Origin: Pontibacillus chungwhensis BH030062
GTDB taxonomy: Bacteria > Bacillota > Bacilli > Bacillales > BH030062
Assembly: GCF_000770675.1 (NCBI RefSeq)
Contig: NZ_AVBG01000003.1
Location: 1 to 64,000 of the forward strand
DNA length: 64,000 nt
Direction of reading: 5' to 3'
The position numbers were made by a program, and so were the translations under genes. Below, one piece after another: positions 36,432 to 45,149 of this stretch (position 1 is the first letter of the stretch; each line of letters opens with the position of its first letter). The notes beneath the pieces were generated by a model. That model saw only the letters and a list, made by a program, of their open reading frames with translations. It had not been told where the DNA came from and made no database searches.

Positions 36432-36462
36432 CTAGAACCCTCCTTTTCAAAAAATGGTTCCA

Positions 36463-37269
36463 TTATTTCTTAAGTTCGATATGTTTATCTATGATTTCGC
36501 GATGAATAGCACGATTAGAAGCTATTATTGAATTAGTCGTTAACATGTCCACTTCTGTACCATCCGCTTTTGTAGTAATGCCCCCTACTTCACTTAAGAG
36601 CACGATTCCAGCAGCTACATCCCAAGGAGCGAGACGCATCGTCACATAGGCATCCATATTCCCTTCAACGACATAGGCGAACTCTAATGCAGCCGATCCA
36701 TATGAACGTGTTCCTCTTACTTTTCTGATAAGCTCTTGCATTCCCCTTTTATCTACACGAGGGTTTTCTGTAGCCCAGAAGGCATTTAAACCAACAATTG
36801 ACTTTTCCAATACGATATCAGATGAAAGAGGAGAAAGCTTGTGGTCATTCTTGTAAGCTCCTTCCCCACGCTTACTCTGATATAGAACATCTCCCATGAC
36901 ATCGTAAATAAAGCCTATTTCTCCAATACCATCTTTATATATCCCAACCGAAATAGCAAAGTTTTGTTTTTGGTGGACGAAATTCATGGTTCCATCTATA
37001 GGGTCCACAATCCAAACAATGCCATCCAAGTCCTTTAGGTCATCCCCAAACCCTTCTTCCCCAAGCACGCGATGATCAGGATAAGTTTCTCGTATCTTCT
37101 TAGCAAAGAACTGCTCTGTATTCTGATCAATCTCTGTAACAAGGTCATCCGGGGTAGATTTCGTCTCTATTACAAATGGTTCGTGCATTTTCGCTCGAAT
37201 TCGTTCTCCTGCTTCTAAAATCCACTGTTTAGCTTGTTCAAAAATCAGTTGCTTTTGTTGATCATTCAT
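36463..37269 (-). CDS. suhB: Inositol monophosphatase family protein (YktC/SuhB-like)
   Basis: Mg2+-dependent phosphatase of 268 residues hydrolysing inositol 1-phosphate or related sugars. Metal-site motifs: GEEGFGD (near 72), VDPIDGTMNF (near 88-97) and APWDVAAG (near 210). The ATG at 37269 comes about 10 bases after GAAGGAG and matches the family length; the frame is open upstream to 37344. Orthologue of B. subtilis yktC by position (next to ykzI and yktB). Confidence 0.9.
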   Translation of the reverse strand: MNDQQKQLIFEQAKQWILEAGERIRAKMHEPFVIETKSTPDDLVTEIDQNTEQFFAKKIRETYPDHRVLGEEGFGDDLKDLDGIVWIVDPIDGTMNFVHQKQNFAISVGIYKDGIGEIGFIYDVMGDVLYQSKRGEGAYKNDHKLSPLSSDIVLEKSIVGLNAFWATENPRVDKRGMQELIRKVRGTRSYGSAALEFAYVVEGNMDAYVTMRLAPWDVAAGIVLLSEVGGITTKADGTEVDMLTTNSIIASNRAIHREIIDKHIELKK

Positions 37270-37376
37270 GCGAGTCGAACTCCTTCTATTAGTTAGGTTG
37301 CTTCCTATGGTATCAAAATTTTGGTATTCCTTCATCTTTTTCACTCTTTGCTATGGAGCGGAGAATTACAAGGCGT

Positions 37377-37403
37377 AAAAAAGAACGAGCTATGAACTCG
37401 TTC
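37377..37403 (-). terminator. Terminator after the ykzI-like gene
   Basis: GAACGAG / CTCGTTC with a 7-base loop, then U6 on the minus strand. Confidence 0.75.
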
Positions 37404-37413
37404 CCCGGTATAG

Positions 37414-37602
37414 TTATGAAGTCAAGTGAACCCATTCCATCCTTAATTGCTCTAAACGCTCTTTGGATTGTCTTACTTGATGTTTATCCTCTTCTTCCAT
37501 CGCTTCAAAAAGTGTCATTAATTCATAATCAATTTCCATTTTCACAACAGGTAACCTCTCCATCACTTCCCTCTTACGTAAGCTATCCATCACTCGTTTC
37601 AT
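37414..37602 (-). CDS. Small charged protein, YkzI-like by position
   Basis: 62-residue hydrophilic, predicted helical protein (MKRVMDSLRKREVMERLP..., acidic middle). Strong ribosome site AGGAGGAG before the ATG and its own terminator make it a real gene. B. subtilis has the 60-odd residue gene ykzI at this place beside yktC; the equivalence rests on position and size. Function unknown. Confidence 0.7.
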   Translation of the reverse strand: MKRVMDSLRKREVMERLPVVKMEIDYELMTLFEAMEEEDKHQVRQSKERLEQLRMEWVHLTS

Positions 37603-37792
37603 TTGCGACTCCTCCTAGAGAGCTCTTTTAGTATATATATGTGAAAACCATCAAATCTGACAAATGTTTTATTACTTTTATTTAACCAAATAGCGCCCGA
37701 TTTAAACCTCAACCGTGCAGTTAGGCGCCTTAGTAAGATCTATGATAGAATTTTATAGTATAACGTTTGGAAATAAAGAAAGGAGTTTATAT

Positions 37793-38428
37793 ATGACACA
37801 ATTTAACGGATTTACTGAGAAAGATTTTGATGTCTTTAAAATTGATGGACTAGAAGATCGTATGAGTGCATTGAAGAGTCAAGTTTCCCCGAAATTAGAA
37901 TCAATTGCTGAAGAGCTTGCACCTGTTTTAACATCTTTAACAGGAGATGAAATGCATGTTCATGTGGCCAAACATGCAAGGAGAACAACCAACCCACCTA
38001 ATGACACATGGGCTGCACTTGCAAGTAGCAAAAGAGGTTACAAGAAACTTCCTCACTTCCAAATCGGGTTATGGGAAAGCCACATTTTTATTTGGTTTGC
38101 TATGATTTATGAAAGTCCGATTAAAGAAGACTATGCTCAAGTACTTAAGAAACACCAAGAAGAAGTTCGGGAACATATACCTGCTGATTTTGTTTGGTCA
38201 AAGGATCATACTAAACCTGGTGCAATACCTAACAAAGATTTAAACGAAGATGAATTCACACAATTGTTGGATCGATTACAATCTGTAAAAAAAGCTGAAA
38301 TTCTTTGTGGTATCCACATCGACCGTAATGATGTTATCCTAAAAGATCGGGATGCTTTTTTGAATAAATGTGAAGAAACATTTAACACCCTTTCTTACTT
38401 GTACCAGCTAACGAAAGAGATCGGTTAA
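37793..38428 (+). CDS. yktB: UPF0637 (DUF1054) protein YktB
   Basis: Soluble 211-residue protein of the YktB family: [15 protein letters not shown] at the start, [22 protein letters not shown] (core [12 protein letters not shown]) in the middle. The ATG at 37793 follows AAAGGAG; the frame extends 26 codons upstream without support. Function unknown. Confidence 0.9.
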   Translation: MTQFNGFTEKDFDVFKIDGLEDRMSALKSQVSPKLESIAEELAPVLTSLTGDEMHVHVAKHARRTTNPPNDTWAALASSKRGYKKLPHFQIGLWESHIFIWFAMIYESPIKEDYAQVLKKHQEEVREHIPADFVWSKDHTKPGAIPNKDLNEDEFTQLLDRLQSVKKAEILCGIHIDRNDVILKDRDAFLNKCEETFNTLSYLYQLTKEIG

Positions 38429-38477
38429 TGGTTTAAAAGGGAAAAAAGTTGTCAAAGCTATTGTTTAGTTTCTAGAG

Positions 38478-38502
38478 AAACGCCTTCCACAGGCGTTTTT
38501 TC
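38478..38502 (+). terminator. yktB terminator
   Basis: AAACGCCT / AGGCGTTT with a 5-base loop and T6. Confidence 0.85.
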
Positions 38503-38625
38503 ATGCTTACAATGGATTAAACTTATGTAAATTATCACGCTAAACACAATTAACACCGTGATATATGTTATAATAACTTAGTTCAATGAGAACGCCATTC
38601 GAACTATAGAGGAGAGTATTAAGGA

Positions 38626-40452
38626 ATGAACGTAAGACAAGACCTAAGAAATATTGCAATTATCGCCCACGTTGACCACGGTAAAACAACGTTAGTTGAC
38701 CAAATGCTTCACTACTCTGGTACATTCCGTGATAATGAACACGTAGACGATCGTGCAATGGATTCCAACGATCTTGAGAAAGAGCGTGGAATCACAATTT
38801 TAGCGAAAAACACAGCCATTTCATATAACGATACGCACATCAATATTTTAGATACACCTGGCCACGCCGACTTTGGCGGTGAAGTGGAACGGATTATGAA
38901 GATGGTAGACGGTGTACTACTTGTTGTTGATGCCTATGAAGGGTGTATGCCTCAAACTCGCTTCGTTCTTAAGAAAGCGCTAGAGCAAAAATTAACACCA
39001 GTGGTTGTATTAAATAAAATCGACCGTCCAAATGCCCGTCCTGAAGAAGTCGTAGATGAAGTATTAGATCTATTCATCGAATTAGGCGCAGACGAAGACC
39101 AGCTGGAATTCCCGGTTGTTTATGCTTCTGCACTTCAAGGTACTTCAGGAGTAGAGCCAGAAGACCAACAAGAAACAATGGATCCAATCTTCACAACGAT
39201 TATGGAGAACATCCCAGCTCCAGTAGACAACTCTGACGAAGGACTACAATTCCAAATCACCTTACTAGACTATAACGAATATGTAGGTCGTATCGGTGTT
39301 GGACGTGTTTTCCGTGGAAGTATTGCTGTTGGACAACCTGTTTCCCTAATGAAGAAAGATGGTTCTGTTCAAAACTTCCGCATCTCGAAGCTTTATGGCT
39401 TCATTGGCCTGAAACGAGTTGAAATTCAAGAAGCGAAAGCAGGTGACATTGTCGCTGTAGCTGGTCTTGAAGGAATTAACGTTGGAGAGACAGTAACGAG
39501 TCAAGATTCACCAGAAGCGTTACCAATCCCTCGTATTGATGAGCCTACTCTACAAATGACGTTCTTAGTAAACAACAGTCCATTTGCAGGTAAAGAAGGT
39601 AAATTCATCACTGCGCGTAAAATTGAAGAACGTCTTCTAACACAACTAGAAACAGATGTTAGTTTACGTGTTCAAGAAACTGAATCTCCTGATAAATGGA
39701 TCGTAAGTGGTCGTGGTGAGCTTCACTTATCAATTCTTATTGAGAACATGCGCCGTGAAGGTTACGAGCTACAGATCTCAAAACCACAGGTTATTATCAA
39801 AGAAGTTGACGGTGTAAAATGCGAACCAATGGAACGCGTACAAGTGGACGTTCCAGAAGATTATCAAGGTACGGTTATGGAATCTCTTGGCTATCGCAAA
39901 GGCGAAATGTTAGACATGATGAACGATGGTAATGGACAAGTTCGCTTAGAGTTCAAAGTTCCTTCCCGTGGCTTAATCGGTTATGCAACTGAATTTATGT
40001 CTCAAACACGTGGTTACGGTATTCTTAACCATACATTTGATGGCTATGAGCCTGTTGTAGAAGGTACAGTTGGTGGACGTCGTCGCGGAGTACTTGTTGC
40101 TCTTGAGAACGGTAAAGCTTCCACTTACGGAATTATGCAGCTTGAAGACCGTGGTACGATCTTTGTTGAACCAACTACAGACGTATACGCAGGTATGATT
40201 GTTGGTGAGCACAACCGCGAGAACGACTTAACGGTTAACATCACAAAGGAAAAACACCTTACAAACATCCGTTCAGCTAACAAAGACCAAACGAATACAA
40301 TCAAAGGTGTTCGTAAAATGACCCTTGAAGAAGCGATCCAATACCTTGACGACGACGAGTTCTGTGAAGTTACACCAGAAAACGTACGTCTGCGTAAGAA
40401 GATCCTTAACAAAAACGAACGTGAAAAAGACGCTAAAAAAGGTAAGCAATAA
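38626..40452 (+). CDS. typA: Ribosome-associated GTPase TypA/BipA
   Basis: EF-G-like translational GTPase (608 residues) involved in 50S assembly and cold/stress adaptation. G-domain motifs: AHVDHGKTT (14-22), DTPGHADF (about 76-83), NKIDRP (about 129-134). C-terminal TypA-specific domain with SRGLIGYATEF and GRRRGVLV. Strong ribosome site GAGGAG. In B. subtilis it sits between ylaF and ylaH; here it follows yktB. Confidence 0.97.
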   Translation: MNVRQDLRNIAIIAHVDHGKTTLVDQMLHYSGTFRDNEHVDDRAMDSNDLEKERGITILAKNTAISYNDTHINILDTPGHADFGGEVERIMKMVDGVLLVVDAYEGCMPQTRFVLKKALEQKLTPVVVLNKIDRPNARPEEVVDEVLDLFIELGADEDQLEFPVVYASALQGTSGVEPEDQQETMDPIFTTIMENIPAPVDNSDEGLQFQITLLDYNEYVGRIGVGRVFRGSIAVGQPVSLMKKDGSVQNFRISKLYGFIGLKRVEIQEAKAGDIVAVAGLEGINVGETVTSQDSPEALPIPRIDEPTLQMTFLVNNSPFAGKEGKFITARKIEERLLTQLETDVSLRVQETESPDKWIVSGRGELHLSILIENMRREGYELQISKPQVIIKEVDGVKCEPMERVQVDVPEDYQGTVMESLGYRKGEMLDMMNDGNGQVRLEFKVPSRGLIGYATEFMSQTRGYGILNHTFDGYEPVVEGTVGGRRRGVLVALENGKASTYGIMQLEDRGTIFVEPTTDVYAGMIVGEHNRENDLTVNITKEKHLTNIRSANKDQTNTIKGVRKMTLEEAIQYLDDDEFCEVTPENVRLRKKILNKNEREKDAKKGKQ

Positions 40453-40462
40453 ATCCTTTTAA

Positions 40463-40494
40463 AAAAGACTGTTCCTTCTAAGGAACAGTCTTTT
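40463..40494 (+). terminator. typA terminator
   Basis: AAAAGACTGTTCCTT / AAGGAACAGTCTTTT, very strong stem with T4. Confidence 0.88.
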
Positions 40495-40542
40495 CTAATG
40501 CGACGGATTTTGACACATTACACTATTACGATGAATAAGTGC

Positions 40543-40574
40543 TAAAAAAAACTAAACCTTCATGAAGGTTTAGT
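40543..40574 (-). terminator. yktA terminator
   Basis: 10-bp stem ACTAAACCTT / AAGGTTTAGT around CATG, followed by U8 on the minus strand. Confidence 0.85.
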
Positions 40575-40587
40575 CTTTTTACGTTAG

Positions 40588-40866
40588 TTAAACTTTAACG
40601 ATGTCGCCATCACTAGCGTTACGAGCCAGTTTTACCGTCTTATATATAGAATAACCGGATTGTCGCTCAAATTCTGCTCCTAGCGTCTTCTCTTCACTTT
40701 TAGAAGGCACAATTTGCTTAAAACGATTATAACTAAGCATAAGGTCTTCCTTCTTAACCCCATCTTCGTTCGCCTTTTCTATTAAATGATAAAAGTTAAC
40801 GACATCTATTACCTCTTCCGTTGTCCAATGTTCTGTATCTAATGGATAATTATAATCAGCACTCAT
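40588..40866 (-). CDS. yktA: UPF0223 protein YktA
   Basis: 92-residue protein, MSADYNYPLDTEHWTTEEVIDVVNFY start and FKQIVPSKSEEKTL middle, typical of UPF0223. The ATG at 40866 lies after AAGGAG; it begins 11 bp after the upstream nitronate monooxygenase-like gene, so both are likely on one mRNA. Function unknown. Confidence 0.9.
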   Translation of the reverse strand: MSADYNYPLDTEHWTTEEVIDVVNFYHLIEKANEDGVKKEDLMLSYNRFKQIVPSKSEEKTLGAEFERQSGYSIYKTVKLARNASDGDIVKV

Positions 40867-40877
40867 GGTTTCACTCC

Positions 40878-41834
40878 TTATCTCTGCCACGTTGTTCGAA
40901 TCTGGTCTGCTTCATCAACTATACTTTGTATCAACGTTTCTACAGTAGGTATATCTTGGATTCTCCCTATCACTTGTCCAGCCCAACCAAATCCTTTATT
41001 GTGGTTTCCTTCATAAATATATTTTTTGTTTGCTTCCCCGTCGATATACGATTTTAACACGCTTATACCTGGATCGTCTTGTTCTAATTTCAGAATTTCT
41101 TCTGTCCAAGGATTTAGTAAAGCTCTCGCAGGTGTTCCAAGAGATCGTTTAATGACTACAGTCGCTTGTTCGTCTCCATCAATGATAGCTTGTTTATAAG
41201 AGGGGTGAGCATGGCGACATTCCTGTGTTGCAATAAAGCGAGTTCCCATCTCAATTCCTTCTGCCCCAAGAGCAAGGGCAGCCATGAATCCCCTACCGTC
41301 TCCAATACCACCTGAGGCGATAACTGGTATGGAAACCGCATCAACAACCTGAGGAGTAAGAACCATTGTTCCTACATCCCCCCTTCCAAGGTGCCCTCCT
41401 CCTTCTTGCCCTACGACCATCACGGCATCGGCTCCTAACGCTTCCGCTTTAACAGCTTGACGCTTTGCCGCAACCAGAACAAGTGTCTTGATAGAGTGAG
41501 GTTTCACCATATCTAAAACCGGTTTAGGGTTTCCACCTGTAACAGATATAACGGGTACCTGTTCATTTATTGCTACTTGAACCATATCTTCAAAAGTTCT
41601 TCCATGTTGTCCAATAGCAAAATTCACGCCAAATGGTTTCTCTGTATTTTGTTTTACCTTATGTATTTCTTCCCTCAAAGCTTCGGGTGACGATAAGCTC
41701 ATGGCTGTAATTTGCCCAAGGCCTCCTGCATTTGAAACAGATGAGGCAAGGTCTGAATAGGCTAAATAAGCTAAACCACCTTGAATAATCGGATACTTTA
41801 TATTTAATAAACGTGTTACACGAGTTTCATACAT
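40878..41834 (-). CDS. Nitronate monooxygenase / FabK-like flavoprotein
   Basis: FMN-dependent TIM-barrel protein of 318 residues. Motifs: YPIIQGGLAYLA (14-25), the flavin loop GADAVMVVGQEGGGHLGR (about 134-151), VIASGGIGDGRG (about 172-183) and EMGTRFIATQE. Family members are nitronate monooxygenases (2-nitropropane dioxygenase) or FabK enoyl-ACP reductases; the two cannot be separated with certainty from motifs alone, though QGGG/GGHxGR is typical of the former group. The ATG at 41834 follows AAGGTGG. Confidence 0.85.
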   Translation of the reverse strand: MYETRVTRLLNIKYPIIQGGLAYLAYSDLASSVSNAGGLGQITAMSLSSPEALREEIHKVKQNTEKPFGVNFAIGQHGRTFEDMVQVAINEQVPVISVTGGNPKPVLDMVKPHSIKTLVLVAAKRQAVKAEALGADAVMVVGQEGGGHLGRGDVGTMVLTPQVVDAVSIPVIASGGIGDGRGFMAALALGAEGIEMGTRFIATQECRHAHPSYKQAIIDGDEQATVVIKRSLGTPARALLNPWTEEILKLEQDDPGISVLKSYIDGEANKKYIYEGNHNKGFGWAGQVIGRIQDIPTVETLIQSIVDEADQIRTTWQR

Positions 41835-41972
41835 TCCCTCGACCACCTTATTCAAAATATTCAATCTTCTCCTATCGTATCAGAAAATGTTTTTTTGTGT
41901 GAGTATCTAGCTTTTCTTCCCCTCTTTTGCTATACTTTCTTTGCTTTACTAAATGATTAAGAGGTGTTGCAT

Positions 41973-43445
41973 TTGTCTCAACAGCGCACGCCCTTGTTTA
42001 CAGGGCTATTAGAACATGCAAATCAAAAACCTGTTCAATTCCACATACCAGGTCATAAAACAGGAAAAGGGATGAATGAGGAATTTAGACAGTTTATAGG
42101 AGATCAGGCACTATCGATTGATTTAATTAACATAAGCCCATTGGATGATCTTCACCATCCACATGGCATGATTAAAGAGGCACAAAACCTTGCTGCAGAA
42201 GCATTTGGTGCCAATCATACATTCTTCTCTGTTCAGGGAACAAGTGGAGCTATCATGGCCATGATTATGTCAGTTTGTCACCCCGGTGATAAAATTGTCG
42301 TCCCGAGAAATGTTCATAAATCTGTGACATCAGCCATTATATTTTCAGGAGCTACTCCTGTCTTTATCCATCCAGAATTAGATGAGAATTTAGGTATCTC
42401 TCATGGAATCACACCAGAAGCCGTCCAAAAAGCCCTGACCGCAAACCCTGACGCTAAGGGAGTATTCGTCATTAACCCTACTTATTTCGGTATATCAGCT
42501 GACTTAAAGAAAATAGTTGAAATCGCCCATTCATACGATGTACCAGTTTTAGTAGACGAAGCTCACGGAGTGCATATTCATTTTCATGAGGAATTACCTC
42601 TGTCTGCCATGCAAGCCGGAGCAGATATGGCAGCGACTAGCGTACACAAATTAGGAGGATCTTTAACACAAAGCTCTGTACTAAACTTAAAATCTCGCTA
42701 TGTGACTCCTGAGCGTGTTCAATCTGTTCTTTCAATGCTGACCACTACATCTACATCTTATATATTGTTAGCTTCTTTAGACGCTGCTAGAAAGCATTTG
42801 GCCATTAATGGACGCACTCTGATTGAGAATACGATCAAGCTTGCTGAAAAAACTAGAAAACAAATCAATAATATTTCTCACCTTCTATGTGTTGGAGATG
42901 AAATTCTTGGGAGTAACGCAACGTACGATTACGATCCAACGAAACTCATCATATCGGTTAAACAGTTGGGAATCACGGGATATGACGTAGAGGTGTGGCT
43001 TAGAGAACGTTTTAATATTGAAGTTGAGCTCTCAGACCTCTATAACATCCTTTGTATCGTTACACCCGGAGATACAGAAGAAGAAACAAGTATTTTAGTC
43101 CATGCATTACAAATACTTTCAGAAGAATTTGAAGTAAAGAATAAAGATGAAGAAGCATTGCAGGTAGAAGTTCCTGATATTCCGGTACTTGCATTATCAC
43201 CGAGAGATGCTTTTTATGCGGATACAGAAATTGTTTCCTTAGATCATTCTATCGGAAGAATTAGCGCAGAGTTTGTTATGGTTTACCCTCCTGGCATACC
43301 AATATGGCTTCCAGGTGAAATCATTACAAAAGAAAACATTCAGTACATCCACTCCAATATGGATGCTGGCTTACCTGTTCAAGGACCAGAAGACGAAACG
43401 CTTGAAACCATTCGTGTAATTAAGGAACATAAAGCGTTTCGATAA
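41973..43445 (+). CDS. speA: Arginine decarboxylase SpeA (Orn/Lys/Arg decarboxylase family)
   Basis: PLP-dependent fold-I decarboxylase of 490 residues, the length of B. subtilis SpeA, which makes agmatine for spermidine synthesis. The start SQQRTPLFTGLLEHA, FHIPGHK (about 24-30), SVQGTSGA (about 86-93), DEAHGVHIHFH (about 194-204) and the PLP lysine in SVHKLGGSL are all typical. TTG at 41973 is 6 bases after AGAGGTG; an in-frame GTG at 41964 overlaps that ribosome site. Neighbouring sr1, as in B. subtilis. Confidence 0.95.
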   Translation: MSQQRTPLFTGLLEHANQKPVQFHIPGHKTGKGMNEEFRQFIGDQALSIDLINISPLDDLHHPHGMIKEAQNLAAEAFGANHTFFSVQGTSGAIMAMIMSVCHPGDKIVVPRNVHKSVTSAIIFSGATPVFIHPELDENLGISHGITPEAVQKALTANPDAKGVFVINPTYFGISADLKKIVEIAHSYDVPVLVDEAHGVHIHFHEELPLSAMQAGADMAATSVHKLGGSLTQSSVLNLKSRYVTPERVQSVLSMLTTTSTSYILLASLDAARKHLAINGRTLIENTIKLAEKTRKQINNISHLLCVGDEILGSNATYDYDPTKLIISVKQLGITGYDVEVWLRERFNIEVELSDLYNILCIVTPGDTEEETSILVHALQILSEEFEVKNKDEEALQVEVPDIPVLALSPRDAFYADTEIVSLDHSIGRISAEFVMVYPPGIPIWLPGEIITKENIQYIHSNMDAGLPVQGPEDETLETIRVIKEHKAFR

Positions 43446-43470
43446 GTGAAAAACAATTTCAATTAAAATG

Positions 43471-43508
43471 AGCAGAGGACGAAATCTAGTTTGATTTCGT
43501 CCTCTGCT
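43471..43508. terminator. Shared speA / SR1 terminator
   Basis: 16-bp perfect stem AGCAGAGGACGAAATC / GATTTCGTCCTCTGCT with a 6-base loop. Short T runs on both sides. It ends both speA and the opposing SR1 RNA. Confidence 0.8.
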
Positions 43509-43551
43509 ATCTTTATGTGTTTTGCTTTTTGTTATTCTAGAACCCTCTTAG

Positions 43552-43659
43552 TTATTCATCTTCGTTACAAGTGGTGCACGTTCCGTAAAGAGTTGATACC
43601 TTCTCATCCTCATAGTGATCAATGATCCCCTGACAATCCTGACAAACAATAGTACCCAT
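43552..43659 (-). CDS. sr1P: GapA-binding peptide SR1P
   Basis: A 35-residue peptide beginning MGTIVCQDCQGIIDHY and ending in two acidic pairs. It has two CxxC pairs (CQDC at 6-9, CTTC at 28-31) and the ...EDEKVSTLYGTC segment of SR1P. In B. subtilis SR1P (39 residues) binds glycolytic GapA and, through it, RNase J1, stabilising gapA mRNA and stimulating RNase J1; rnjA is 15 kb away in this same window. AAAGGAG lies about 11 bases before the ATG. The C-terminus is shorter than in B. subtilis. Confidence 0.92.
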   Translation of the reverse strand: MGTIVCQDCQGIIDHYEDEKVSTLYGTCTTCNEDE

Positions 43660-43676
43660 TGAATATCCAACTCCTT

Positions 43677-43691
43677 TGTTAGCGTTTTCAT
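43677..43691 (-). promoter_or_regulatory. cre site in the SR1 transcribed region
   Basis: ATGAAAACGCTAACA on the minus strand fits the cre consensus WTGNAARCGNWWWCA at all 15 positions. It sits about +7 to +21 relative to the predicted SR1 start, where bound CcpA would block transcription. Confidence 0.75.
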
Positions 43692-43704
43692 TTAACTTAA
43701 TTAC

Positions 43705-43733
43705 ATTATAGTATGACATATAAAAGATTTCAA
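43705..43733 (-). promoter_or_regulatory. SR1 promoter
   Basis: TTGAAA (43728-43733), 17 bp, TATAAT (43705-43710) on the minus strand: near-consensus SigA promoter. Confidence 0.85.
43710..43722. promoter_or_regulatory. CcpN operator overlapping the SR1 spacer
   Basis: TATGTCATACT (minus) and the partly palindromic TATGACATATA (plus) both fit the CcpN consensus TRTGHYATAYW. Lies between the -35 and -10 of SR1. CcpN represses sr1, gapB and pckA in B. subtilis during glycolysis. Confidence 0.7.
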
Positions 43734-43742
43734 CCCTTAATT

Positions 43743-43755
43743 AGTATGTCATATT
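43743..43755. promoter_or_regulatory. Second CcpN operator upstream of SR1
   Basis: TATGTCATATT (plus, 43745-43755) and TATGACATACT (minus, 43743-43753) fit the same consensus. It is 33 bp, about three helical turns, from the first, so dimers would lie on the same face of the DNA. Confidence 0.7.
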
Positions 43756-44055
43756 ATAATTTGGGCAATACTATTAAATTAAGTAAATTTCCCTCCTTTA
43801 CACTGGTATTCAAGTTAAAAGTTCCAACGCCTTACTTAGTAAACTATACGCGGGGCGTGCACTAAATATAGCTTGTCTTCAGAAAAATGTTGTTTTTATT
43901 CATATATTAATTAGCGGTTATTTAGACATGATTAACAGCGGTAATCTTGAGGATCGAAACAAAGACATTGTTATTGTTTATGTAAACTATGTTGTAAGTT
44001 AAGGTGGTTCTCTATCCAGCTCTAACGCGCATTTCACAAATAGGAGCTTACATAG
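43756..44055. other. Non-coding gap upstream of SR1
   Basis: About 300 AT-rich bases between the distal CcpN box and the terminator of the deacetylase gene. No gene, repeat or clear promoter was seen. Confidence 0.5.
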
Positions 44056-44084
44056 AAAAAAGAAGCCTTCTGCAGAAGACTTCT
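44056..44084 (-). terminator. Deacetylase gene terminator
   Basis: AAGAAG-CC-TTC with GAA-GA-CTTCTT arms, U6 on the minus strand. Confidence 0.7.
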
Positions 44085-44094
44085 TTAGGAACCG

Positions 44095-45000
44095 TTATTC
44101 ACTTTGTGTTTGAATTTCAGCAGGATTTACAAAATCATATCCTTTATCTCTTAGACCTTGAACAATATCTCCAAGGGCTGCTGATGTCCATTCACGGTCA
44201 TGCATCAGTAAATTTGATCCATTTCCAAGTAGCGGAGTGTTCACCATAATATCTGTAATGGATTCTTTTGTCATGTAATCAGCCTTAAAATCATACCCGT
44301 AGCTCCAGTTCATCTGGACCATTCCTTCTTCCTCAACCACTTGAAGGGCATAATCAGTGTTTACTCCGTGTGGTGCACGGAAGAACTTTGGTCGTTCACC
44401 TATAATCTCCTCAATTTTGTTACTAAGGCTAATGATTTCTTCTCGTTGCTTTTCCTGGCTAACTTCGTCAAGCTTCTGGTGAGTATAGGTGTGGTTCCCT
44501 ATTTCAAAGCCCATTTCATGAATTTGTTTAAGTATCTCTTGCTTTTCCTTCGATTCAATAAAATGACCATTTACGAAAAAGATTGCAGGTGCATTTAGTT
44601 CTTTTAGTGTTTTCGCCATTTCTAACCCATATTCATCAGGGGCATCATCAATCGTAAGTAAAACAACTTGTTCGTTTACCCCCTCTTTTCCTTCTAAGGG
44701 AACAACTGATGAAACACCGTTAATTTTATACTTTGTCTCAACCGGCTCTTCCGTAGCTACCTCCTCATCTTCTTTTGCTTCTTCTTCTGAATCTTTTTCT
44801 TCATCAGAGGTACTATCACCTTCCTCTGCCGTCACGCTATCATTTGTGTCTTCACTCTTCACATCTGTATTCTCTTCTTCGTTGTCTTGTTCCTCTTGAT
44901 TGGTTGATTCATCTTCTGTTTTTCCGGTTGTTTCATCTTGAGCACAAGCGGCTAAACTAAAGATGGAAACAAGCAATACTAGCATCATCCATTTTTTCAT
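44095..45000 (-). CDS. Polysaccharide deacetylase (NodB) family lipoprotein
   Basis: Lipoprotein of 301 residues: lipobox LAAC (Cys19), an 70-residue linker of almost only Glu, Asp, Ser, Thr and Asn (about 20-90), then a NodB carbohydrate-esterase domain (about 105-300). Motif 1 reads TIDDAPDE in place of the usual TFDDGP; motif 2 GNHTYTH keeps both metal histidines; motif 3 is RAPHGVN. Metal ligands (Asp, His, His) are all present, so it is probably active on peptidoglycan or another N-acetylated glycan. The acidic linker suits an exposed protein in a salty habitat (inference). Not in the B. subtilis order at this place. Confidence 0.88.
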   Translation of the reverse strand: MKKWMMLVLLVSIFSLAACAQDETTGKTEDESTNQEEQDNEEENTDVKSEDTNDSVTAEEGDSTSDEEKDSEEEAKEDEEVATEEPVETKYKINGVSSVVPLEGKEGVNEQVVLLTIDDAPDEYGLEMAKTLKELNAPAIFFVNGHFIESKEKQEILKQIHEMGFEIGNHTYTHQKLDEVSQEKQREEIISLSNKIEEIIGERPKFFRAPHGVNTDYALQVVEEEGMVQMNWSYGYDFKADYMTKESITDIMVNTPLLGNGSNLLMHDREWTSAALGDIVQGLRDKGYDFVNPAEIQTQSE

Positions 45001-45149
45001 TTTTGTTTCCCCCTATATATGTAATAACATGGTGCACATTACCATTATAATAAAGACATTTCCGATATCCTATTGTTTTTTAACAAAAACATTTAATAAA
45101 ATAAAGAATAGGACTTTGTTCCTTCAATAAAATTGATAAGGTGAGATCA

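Larger units (their letters stand above)
43465..43698 (-). ncRNA. sr1: SR1 dual-function small RNA
   Basis: Predicted transcript of about 230 nt from the promoter at 43705-43733 to the terminator near 43471. In B. subtilis SR1 (205 nt) base-pairs with ahrC mRNA, the arginine-catabolism activator, and also encodes the peptide SR1P. The peptide ORF here, the position beside speA, and CcpN and CcpA sites at the promoter identify it. Pairing with ahrC cannot be tested within this window. Confidence 0.85.
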
